This document shows positions 44,486-54,000 of a stretch of 60,264 nt of DNA, piece after piece. The DNA is from an uncultured Clostridia bacterium (GTDB taxonomy: Bacteria > Bacillota > Clostridia > Oscillospirales > Ruminococcaceae), in contig CANQCL010000012.1 of the NCBI GenBank assembly GCA_947589215.1, forward strand, positions 1 to 60,264. The letters run 5' to 3'. Every line of letters starts with the position of its first letter. Positions within the stretch are counted from its first letter, which is position 1. The translations under genes were made by a program, and so were the position numbers. The notes under the pieces were generated by a model. That model was not told the origin of the DNA, ran no database searches, and was given only the letters and a program-made list of their open reading frames with translations.

Positions 44486-46348
44486 ATGAAGCTTAAGAAA
44501 ATTAAATTAATAAATTTTCGTGGTTATAAAAAATTTGAAGTAGACTTCGATAATAATTTTAATGTAATTATCGGTAGAAATGATATAGGAAAATCAACAA
44601 TATTAGAAGCACTTGAAATTTTTTTTAATTCCGATAAAATTAAAATGGATATAACTGATCTATGTGTTTACGCAGAAGATATTAATATTTCAATAACTTG
44701 TTGTTTTGATGTTGGTGATGGAAAAATTCTTATTGATTCTACAAATTATACTAATTGTAAAGATGAATTCTTACTCAATAAAGACGGATTACTTGAAATA
44801 AAGAAAACGTGGAACTGTAGTGGAAGTAGTATTACCAAGAGTTCTTTGAAAACTTATATTGTTGCTTTTTATCCAACACAATATGAAATTCCTCTAGTTT
44901 TAGAGAAGATTTCTAAGTTGCAGAAAATATATGATAAATATAAAAATGATCCTGTTTATATACCGGAAAAGCGTACAAAATCAGCGGAATTACGACGTGC
45001 AATATATACAAAAGAACTTGTTGAGCCAGTCGAATGTAGAACCATTGATATAGATATTTCTAAGGAAGATGCTAAAAATATAGGTGATAGTCTTTTTAAA
45101 CAATTTCCTAGATATTTTTTATTTGAATCGGATCGAAAAAATACTGATAAAGATGATGAAATTCAAGACCCATTAAAAGCAGTTACAAAAATGGTAATTG
45201 CTGATATGAATGTTGAAATAGAAGAATTGCAAAAAAGAGTAAAAGATAATGTTGAAGAAATCGGACGACGTACCATAAAAAAACTTGCTGAATTGGATAA
45301 AAAAATTGCACAAGATATAAAGCCTGTTGTAACACTAAAACCTATTGATTCATCTTTCAGTTTTGACTTAGTATCAGATAATGGTATTCCGATAAATAAG
45401 CGTGGTAGTGGTGTACGACGTTTAATATTACTGAGTTACTTTAGAGCAGAAGCTGAGAAAGCAATAGCTAAAGAACCAGAAAGGCAATTGATATATGCGA
45501 TTGAGGAACCTGAAACTAGCCAGCATCCTAATTTTCAACGAATGATTTTCGAAACACTTGATGAACTTTCATTAAAGCCGTCACATCAAATTATAGTTAC
45601 TAGCCATACTCCTGAAATTACAAAAATGCTTAATATAAATCAGCTAATATTTTTAAAGAAAACAGAAAGTGGAGAAGTGATTGCCGAAAACAATGAACAT
45701 GAAAAAGTTAAAGGAATTGCAGATGATTTAGGTATACTTCCATATGCTGCCACAAGGACCGTTATTTATGTTGAAGGACAAAACGATGTAAACTTTTTAT
45801 TTAATCTTAATCAAAGTATTTCAGAACTAAAGTCAATTATAGATTTAAAAGAAGAAGGAATACCTTTAATACCACTTCAAGGAAGTCGATTGATTGACTG
45901 GATAAATAAGGATTATTTTCAGAAAAGTAATTTGAAGGAAATATATATTACTGATAGCGATGTACAAAAATATGTAGATATGGTAAAGAATATTAATACT
46001 GCTAATGATGGTAGACGGTATGGATGGTCAACGCTTAGAAAAGAAATGGAAAATTATTTGCCTTTTGAATTAATTGAAAGTGAATTTGGTTTATCACTTA
46101 AAAACTATGAAAAAGATTGGTATGAACAGGATGTTCCTAAACGTCTAATTCAACTTTGTATGAAGGAAATAGAAGATGTAAATGACCGAGAAAAAGTTAT
46201 TAAAAAACGATTGAATGGAGCAATATCCAAAAAGATAACAAAAAGTATGTTGGAGAGTATTGGTGCTTGGGATGAGATTAAAAAGTGGTTTTGTAAAATT
46301 AAGGCGATTGATGATGGAACATATAAACAGAAGAATCATATAGGGTAG
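44486..46348 (+). CDS. OLD-family ATPase-TOPRIM nuclease
   Basis: A 620-residue protein. An ABC/SMC-like ATPase (KKIKLINFRGY start, Walker A GRNDIGKST at 30-38, Walker B IYAIEEPET near 340, QIIVTSHTPEI switch near 372) precedes a C-terminal TOPRIM domain (VIYVEGQND near 428, ITDSD near 490, RKEMENYLP near 515). This is the overcoming-lysogenization-defect architecture, also seen in Gabija GajA and PARIS-type systems, all anti-phage. A GGAGG lies upstream of the ATG. It is followed after 4 bases by a frameshifted gene that should be its partner. No UvrD-like helicase is adjacent, so it is not a standard Gabija locus. Confidence 0.85.
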   Translation: MKLKKIKLINFRGYKKFEVDFDNNFNVIIGRNDIGKSTILEALEIFFNSDKIKMDITDLCVYAEDINISITCCFDVGDGKILIDSTNYTNCKDEFLLNKDGLLEIKKTWNCSGSSITKSSLKTYIVAFYPTQYEIPLVLEKISKLQKIYDKYKNDPVYIPEKRTKSAELRRAIYTKELVEPVECRTIDIDISKEDAKNIGDSLFKQFPRYFLFESDRKNTDKDDEIQDPLKAVTKMVIADMNVEIEELQKRVKDNVEEIGRRTIKKLAELDKKIAQDIKPVVTLKPIDSSFSFDLVSDNGIPINKRGSGVRRLILLSYFRAEAEKAIAKEPERQLIYAIEEPETSQHPNFQRMIFETLDELSLKPSHQIIVTSHTPEITKMLNINQLIFLKKTESGEVIAENNEHEKVKGIADDLGILPYAATRTVIYVEGQNDVNFLFNLNQSISELKSIIDLKEEGIPLIPLQGSRLIDWINKDYFQKSNLKEIYITDSDVQKYVDMVKNINTANDGRRYGWSTLRKEMENYLPFELIESEFGLSLKNYEKDWYEQDVPKRLIQLCMKEIEDVNDREKVIKKRLNGAISKKITKSMLESIGAWDEIKKWFCKIKAIDDGTYKQKNHIG

Positions 46349-46352
46349 GATT

Positions 46353-47089
46353 ATGGATAATAGTCATACTTTGAAAAACGAAAGAAATTTACAAAATTCT
46401 ATTCTACTAAAAGAATATATTAAAAATGGAACAATTAAATATTTAAGAGTTCCGATTATTTCTTCTTGTGAAAAAAATGAATTTGATAAAGTGTATGAGG
46501 TTTTAGATGATTTTGACGAAACATTGAATAGAATTGATTATAAAAATGCTAATATTATATCTAGTAATCCAATTATGTACAACGATTCTGCATTATTAAC
46601 GTGTGATTCAGACATAATAATTGGTAGCTACTCTTTATTAGAGTTTAGAAGTGAAGTCAACCATGGTTCATATCTGCCGACATACACTTATTTGGAAGAA
46701 AAACAAGTAATAGAAAGTGAAGGAGAAAAATACTTCCATACGAAATCAACAAAGTATTTCATGGAAGATATTTTTTTGAACAGACAGATTATCTGTATAT
46801 AAAAAATGTTCTTATTTCTAATACTCGTGTAAAAATTCCATTCTTGGTGGAGGGAATTGAATTAAAGGGGTTGGTTATCAATGTAAGGAATAAAAAGATA
46901 ATTCCCAATGTTTCAAGGAATAATATTAGTGATGCTCAAAATCTAGCATTGTCTTATGCTATTGGTAAAGCACTACATATGTGGATTTACGAATATGGTG
47001 GGCTTGAAGGTGAGGAGAAAGAATTGATTTTGAAATTTATTAATAAATGTTATTCTGAAAAAAGTGATTATCTACAACACAATATTTAA
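46353..47089 (+). pseudogene. Partner of the OLD-type nuclease, frameshifted
   Basis: The first frame gives 149 residues to a stop at 46802. A -1 shift in the run of seven T (46771-46777) continues FEQTDYLYIKNVLISNTRVK... for about 100 residues to 47089. The joined product is about 245 residues. The second part (IPFLVEGIELKGLVINV...PNVSRNNIS) recalls the end of Hsp90-like ATPases, but no ATP-binding half is present; the resemblance is tentative. T_TTT_TTG at the shift point is a canonical -1 slippery sequence. It starts 4 bases after the nuclease stop, so the two form one operon. Confidence 0.5.
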
Positions 47090-47216
47090 TCTATTTTCAA
47101 ACACTATAAGACATAATTTCATATGTTGTTATTTTAATGTGGAATCTATTGTTATGAACTTTTGGTTTAAATCTGTATTGGTTCATGTCCATTTTTTTAA
47201 ATTTTTTGCATCTAAT

Positions 47217-47403
47217 AGCCTAACGCCATCTGAACCCATAAGTCCAAATGACGTTATTTTTATGCCTGGAAACCTTTATTTTAGGGCATTTCCGGCATTT
47301 TTATTAATGTAAAATTCTATGTCAATAATACAAAAACCTTTAATTCCTGAAAAAAATATTTTAAAACTTGAAATATGAACCCTTTATTCCATTTTAACTT
47401 GAG
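47217..47403. repeat. 187-bp direct repeat, copy 2
   Basis: Nearly identical to 43011-43199, with a few substitutions and single-base gaps. The two copies bracket the IS3-like element and the OLD-type operon, a 4.2-kb segment. The tRNA-Trp half that precedes copy 1 is missing here. Confidence 0.9.
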
Positions 47404-47480
47404 CATTTAAAATTAAATTTATATCGGTTCAAATCCTTTTTTAAAAATATTTTTGGTATCTTTTTTGTCCGCCCTTTCCA

Positions 47481-47563
47481 GCAACGGTGACGTTGCATCC
47501 AGTCCGTGGACTAAATTAGTTCGTGGATTTTTTTGTTTTATACGCGCGTTATTTGTTTCACAT
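47481..47563 (+). ncRNA. Structured tRNA 3' trailer (copy 2)
   Basis: Hairpin GCAACG-GTGA-CGTTGC (47481-47496) immediately follows CCA; a second hairpin (47504-47526) is followed by TTTTTTT and GTTTCACAT. It matches 2973-3062 with compensatory base changes. Just upstream, GGTTCAAATCC (47435-47445) and a terminal CCA look like a degraded tRNA 3' end, so this is the same tRNA-trailer arrangement in a decayed copy. Confidence 0.5.
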
Positions 47564-47573
47564 AGATAAAACC

Positions 47574-47604
47574 CGGCTTAAACACTGCATTTAAGCCGAT
47601 TTTT
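47574..47604 (+). terminator. Terminator hairpin
   Basis: CGGCTTAAA (47574-47582) pairs with TTTAAGCCG (47590-47598), then ATTTTT. The core is shared with the valS terminator at 17715-17749. Confidence 0.65.
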
Positions 47605-47704
47605 CCGTCTGTCACATCATCAAAATAGCTAAACTTTATATCTTAATTATTAAAAATAAACAAAAAAGCCTTATATTTTTAACTCAAATTTAGTTATATT
47701 TTTG

Positions 47705-47733
47705 TTGATTAAGATTTTATAAAGTGATATAAT
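47705..47733 (+). promoter_or_regulatory. Promoter upstream of the G-tract ORF and adhesin
   Basis: TTGATT (47705-47710), 17 bases, TATAAT (47728-47733). Transcription from here would include the G tract and reach the adhesin start about 350 bases on. Confidence 0.5.
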
Positions 47734-47762
47734 TTATATAACTAAACGATTATGGTGATATT

Positions 47763-47932
47763 ATGATTTGTGCAAAACACTCAATCCCAATAAATGTAAG
47801 GGGGGGGGGGGCTTAACAGTCCTACCTTTGTTTGCTGTATACAAAATATCTTATTACAATTGCATAAATTTATATGGCGCAGTGTATCTTGAAGGGGATA
47901 TGCTGCTTTTTCTATGTGTAATAATTGTATAG
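47763..47932 (+). pseudogene. Small ORF switched by a 12-G tract
   Basis: An ATG at 47763, about 30 bases after a predicted promoter, opens a frame that enters a run of 12 G (47800-47811). With 12 G it ends at once (TAA, 47814-47816, 17 codons). With 13 G it would stay open for 56 residues to 47932, including a hydrophobic second half. The tract lies about 280 bases upstream of the giant adhesin in the same direction. Such tracts slip during replication and commonly drive phase variation. Translation of this ORF is not proven; the ribosome site is weak. Confidence 0.4.
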
Positions 47933-47982
47933 ACTGTATGATTATGTATCAAAAACAAAAGAATTTATCCCTAATTTTTTTC

Positions 47983-48036
47983 CGCACAGTTTGGGGAGTT
48001 TTAAACGAAAATATATTTGCAAATTTAAACTGTGCG
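47983..48036 (+). promoter_or_regulatory. Leader hairpins before the adhesin
   Basis: CGCACAGTTT (47983-47992) and AAACTGTGCG (48027-48036) form a perfect 10-bp stem in the leader. Just before the start, TTTCC-AGGA-GGAAA (48071-48084) places the ribosome site in a small hairpin. Both could modulate adhesin translation. Confidence 0.4.
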
Positions 48037-48088
48037 TAAATGGAACAGTAAAAATGCTCCAAAAATTTCTTTCCAGGAGGAAACCACT

Positions 48089-51000
48089 ATGAAACATAAG
48101 AAGACAATAAAACTCAACAGAATAACAAACAAATTAATATCAGTATTTCTCAGCCTGTGTATGATTACGTCAATAGGCAGTTCAGCTGTTGCTGATGCCG
48201 CAAGTGCACGTAGCGGTGATTCGTCGTCCTTAGTCGTGGATGTCAATCCCGCAAAGGAATATCCGGACGTGGAGCGGCACACCGTAGCTGAGATGCTAGC
48301 GAACGGCTGCGATGAGATCTATGTACCTTCCGCTCCGGAAGATGCGCCGAACGCGCAATCTGCCAATACCATAGCGGACGCCTTGGCAGAGCTGACGGAC
48401 GGCGGCGTTATATGGCTGACGGCTGACTCGTCCATAGATACGGTCGACTTGATGAATAATGTAACCGTGGCAATCAGTTCCCACGGCTCGACCGCTTATA
48501 CCGTGACCAAATCCGGCGAAAGCGAGAATATGCTGACGCTGTCAGACAAGTCGGAGCTGACGCTGGAAAATGTCGTTATCGACGCTACCAAGAATAAAAA
48601 CGGAAGAACCATTTCTGTCAGCGGCGGCTCTGTCCTCACGCTCGGAAAAGGTGCTGTATTGGAAAACAATATATCCTACGGCGCGGTTTATTCGGACGGC
48701 TCCTCTGTCTGCGTTGACGGTGGAGCAATTCGTAACAACACCGCTGAGGGGGAAGCCGGAACAAAGGAATATCAGCCCAGCGGAACATGGACTGCGGTAA
48801 ACACAAAGTATGTATTCAACGCCGATATAGGGAGCAAGCAGGCACTCGGTGGTGCGATTCTTATGGTAAACGAATCCGCCTTTGAAATGACTTCCGGCGA
48901 GCTCGGCGGAAATAACGCTGCGACGGGAGGTGCGATTTATGCATGGGCTTCGGGTAATATTAAGCTGTACGGAGGCACAGTTTCCGAAAACAAAGCGGAA
49001 TCGTCGGCGGAAAATATCCCCGCGGCAGGAGGCGCAATCTGCGTGGACGGCGGAGCCGAATTCAATGTAATTTCCGAAGTGATTGTTAACGGTGCCGTAT
49101 TCTCTCAAAACAGAGCGAAACAAGGTGGTGCGATTTATCTCGGCATTGATGCAGGAACCGTCGATTTCATCATGACAGGCGGAAAATTTATCGGAAACAG
49201 TTCTACCGGCGACGGATCTGTGATTTACAGTGTAGCTGCGGACGGAGTAATGAATATCGGGGGCAAGAGCACTGTATTCGCTGGTAATAATTCGGCAAGT
49301 AACGGTGCAATCTATCAGGGTATGTATCCGGGAAACAAAAAATCCGATCGTGCCAAGATTTATATCCATGACGGTGCATCGTTTGCAGGTAATTACGCAA
49401 ATAAGGGTTCCTGCTTCTACGCTACCCGAGACGGCGGCATTAATGCTCTGATTCTGGACAGCACGTCATTTACGGATAATGAGACGAAAAATGACGCCGG
49501 CGTCATGCAGTACAATGTTCCGAATTCCGATGTTATTATAAGAAATTCTGTTTTCAAAAATAACCAAGCCGGAAATCGCGGTGGGTGTTTCTACTTCGCA
49601 GTGGACAGCAAAGGAATGACGGCTACAATCAGCGGCTCTACTTTTGAGAAAAACAGTGCAAAAGGAGATGGCGGTGTCCTTCGGGCGTTCCCTCCCGAGT
49701 CAAAACTTATTTTTAAGGACTCGGTCTTTAAGAAGAATACTTCCGGAGGATCCGGCGGCGTTTTCTATTTTCCGGCTGACGGACAAGACGCTGAAATCGA
49801 AATTGATGGTTCTGAGTTTATAGGCAACACAGCTGAAATAGTCGGCGGCACATTTAGAGCAGGTCTTAAAAACTCTGTTATTACAATTAAGGGTGCGTCG
49901 CTTTTCTCTGAAAATACAGCTAAGGTAAATGCGGGAGCCTTCGCTGTATACAGAAAAGAACAAGGTATCGGCGGAACGGTTAATTTGCTCGAAGCGGAGA
50001 TTAAAAATAACCACTGCTATGCCGATTTTTCAAACTATACAGCAAAGGATCTCGTACCAACTCAACACTATAACACCGGCGGCGTTTATATAGGTGAGGA
50101 CGTTGTTCTTAAAACCTACGATATCGAGATCACACAAAATCAGGTAAAATCAGGTTATGAAGGCAACATGATCGGAACGGGAATAGGCGTATGTCCTCAT
50201 GGCACAGTAATACTGAATCCCGAACACGGAGCAAAAATTCACAATAACGGCGATGGCAATGGTATGGATATTCTTGCCGTTCCGTGGGACGAGGTCATCG
50301 ACCACGAGGTTCCTTCCCAACTGTATATCCCCGAAAAAACGCCTGATGGCAAAGACTACAATTGGACAGATTTAAATGGAGATGAAGCCAGAACAGGTCT
50401 GTACTCATGGAACGAAGTTCTGAAAGAAAAAGAAGATGCCGAGCAGGGCATATCCACAGTATCGTTGATGGCTGAATCCGATGGATACACGGGTGAGAAA
50501 TCGCTTGATCCTGTAGGCTTCAAGGCAAACATTGAGGAGCCGAGGTTTAAAACCATGGCGGCCAACAGCACAACAGAGCCAAAAGTATATATTGCGGGCA
50601 ATTCATCGGATTCCGCGTTGTATGGCGGCGGCGGAATGATGGTAAATGGTACGGTCATCGCCGGTGATCTTGAAGTTTCCGTCGAGAAAAAAACCGAGGG
50701 GCTATCCGAAGAGGATAAGAAAACCAAGGAATTTGAATTTGAATTCAGCATTACATATAAGTCGGATTCATATACAGAAGAAAACGCCATGACATCGGGA
50801 TTTAATACTGAAGGCGATGTAGAGATCGATTTTAAGAAAACCGGAGGAGAAATAACAGGGGAAGAAACAGGGAAAATAACTCTGAAAAAATCAGCAACCG
50901 AGGAAAGTGGTGCTTTTTACCCAACATTAAGCTGTACATTCAAACTAAAATCAGATGAGAAAATAACATTCTCCAATTTCAAGGATACAAGTGGATACAG

Positions 51001-54000
51001 CATCTTTTATGATTATAGTTACAGCGAAAATCCTTATTATTTTGAACTAAAGGAGATTGACTCCGGCGGTGCGGAAAGCGTGGAAATCACGAAAAAGGTT
51101 GCTGACACCGAAGTAACCGGCGATATATTTGATCCCGATCACAACTATAGTACCGGTACCGTTCATAAAATCGAATTTACCTGTACGAACACCTTTAAGG
51201 GCAGCCTTACTGTTACTAAGGTACTCGAAGGCGATTATGCCGACGCGAAGAACAAGACGTTCACCTTTACGGTGACCGGACCGAGCTACCCGAATGGTGA
51301 AAAGGTCGAGATCACAGGTGCGAACAGCGTAACGTTGAATGATTTGCTGCCTGGCAAGTACACGGTAGTCGAGGAAAACGCGGAGATTAAAGGCTATAAG
51401 CTGAAAACGAAGATGAATCCAGAAAACGGCGTGGTCGACGTCACGGGCGGAAACGAGGTTACAGTTACCGTCACGAACACTTATGATGTAGAACCGACAG
51501 AGTATTCGCCTCAAGTTAATAAAACTGTAAGAGGAAATGCGCCAAGTGATGAAGAAACCTTTACATTCAACATTAAAGCAAGCGCAGACAATCCTGACGG
51601 AGCAACCCTGCCGACAGATACAACAGCAAATGTCAAGGGAGCAGGAACTGCAAGCTTTGGAAATATTACATTCAGCAAGGTAGGAACTTACAAATTTGAG
51701 ATAAGCGAAACAGCAGGAGAAAGCTTAGGCTGCACTTATGATGATAGTGTATGGACATTGACTGTGGTAGTTGAAAATGTAGATTCGGCTTTGACAGTAA
51801 CAAGTCATACCTATACAAAGGCAGGTGTACAGCCAAACGAAAACAATGCATCTTTTGAAAACATATATTTCCGTCCTGTAAATTTCACACCAAAAGCAAT
51901 AAAGACGCTGATAGGAGCAATACCTCCAAGCGAAGGAACGTTTAGCTTTAGTATAAAGGAAAAAGCAGATAACCCAAGCGGAGCAGTGCTTCCTGAGGAT
52001 ACAACGGCAACAGTAAGGGGAGCAGGAAGCACAAACTTTGGAGATATTACATTTACCAAAGCAGGAACATACAATTTTGAAATCAAAGAAACAAAGGGCA
52101 GTGAAGCAGGTTATACCTATGACGAAAGCGTATGGACGCTTACGGTAGAGGTTGAGGATAACGATTCTCAATTAGAAGTAACGAACTATTCATATGCAAA
52201 AATAGGTGTAATTGCTAACATGACCGGAGCTGAATTCACTAACATTTACAGAACCAATTCCACTACGTATACTCCTCAAGTATCAAAAACCATAACAGGC
52301 TCAACTCCATCAAGTGAAAGCACTTTCACCTTTAACATTACTGCAAGTGAGGAAAATCCTGAGAACGGAGCAATCCTACCGGAAGATAATACGGCAACGG
52401 TAAAGGGCTCGGGAACAGCAAGCTTTGGAAATATTACATTCAGCAAGGCAGGGACATATAACTTTGAAATAAAAGAAACAAAGGGAAATGACGCAGGCTA
52501 TGCCTATGATGAAAGTGTATGGACGCTGACAATAGTAGTTGTTGATAATGAATCACAGCTTGAGGTGCAAAGCTATAGCTATACAAAGGCAGACGGAACA
52601 ACAACCAATGACGGAGCAGCGTTTACTAACACATACAGCGTAGAACCAACAGAGTTTACACCAAAGGTAAACAAAACTGTAAAAGGAGATACTCCAAGCG
52701 ACAAAACCTTTACCTTTAACATTACTGCAAGCGAAGATAATCCTAACGGAGCAAGTCTGCCGACAGATACTTCTGCAACAGTAACAGGTTCAGGAAGCAC
52801 AAACTTCGGCAATATTAAATTTACTAAGGCAGGGACATACAACTTTGAAATCAAAGAGGAACAGGGAAATGAACCCGGTTACAGCTATGACGGAAGTATG
52901 TGGACATTAACAATCACAGTAACAGATGATAATGCACAGCTAAAGGTAAGCAAAGTTGAATATACAAAAGACGGAGCGCAAAGCAGTGATGAAGCGTTAT
53001 TTGAGAACAGCTACAGCACAACAGAGATATCATATGCACCGCAGGTGACAAAGGAGATCACAGGAGATAAAACTCCAAGTGATAAGACATTTACCTTTAA
53101 CATAGAGGCAAGTGAAGACAATCCAAGCGGAGCAGAGATGCCGGAAGACAAAACAGCGGCTGTAAAGGGAGCAGGAAGTGCAAACTTCGGAGATATTACT
53201 TTCACTAAGTCAGGAACATACACGTTTAAGATAAGTGAAACTAAAGGCAATGATGCAGGCTACACTTACGATGAGAGTGTGTATACATTGAAGGTAATAG
53301 TAGAAGATGTAGATTCAGCATTGACGATAAAGAGCCGCACATATGAAAAAGAGGACGGAGAATCAAGCGAGGAGAGAGCGTTATTCACGAATACCTACAG
53401 TGTAGAGCCGACAGAATATGTACCGCAGATTGAAAAAACAGTAACAGGAAATACTCCAAGTGATGAAACATTTACATTTAATATTAAGGCAAGTGAAGAC
53501 AATCCAAGCGGAGCAGAGATGCCGACAGATACTTCTGCGACTGTAACAGGCTCAGGAAATGCAAGCTTTGATAAAATTACCTTTACCAAAGCAGGAACAT
53601 ACACATTCGAGATAAGTGAAGAAAAGGGAAATGCATTTGGTTACACTTATGATGATAGTGTATGGACGCTGACGGTAGTAGTTGTTGATAATGAATCAAA
53701 ACTGGAAGTACAAAGTCACAAATACACAAAATCAGACGGAACGGCAAACGAAGATAAGGCAGAATTTGAGAACATTTACAGTTCGGGAAGTCTGACTATA
53801 AGCAAGGTCGTTACAGGTAATGCAGGGGATAAGAACAAGGAGTTCACCTTTACTGTAACGCTCACAGATACTAACGGTGATTCGCTTGATGGAGAGTACA
53901 GCTATACAGGCTCTAAGGAAGGAACTATAAAGAGCGGAGGAGAGATAAGTCTCAAGGATGGAGAAAGTGTAACGATAAGCGGACTTCCGATAGGAACGAA

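Noticed and set aside
47790-47815. The G tract as a promoter-spacer switch
   Set aside because: The nearest good promoter lies 70 bases upstream with its own 17-base spacer, so the tract is in the transcript.
48542-49369. A 275-codon antisense frame in the adhesin
   Set aside because: No ribosome site or domain; it reflects the composition of the beta-helix coding strand.
51491-53782. CRISPR-like periodic repeats
   Set aside because: The period is about 380 bp and the sequence is continuous coding DNA for isopeptide domains.
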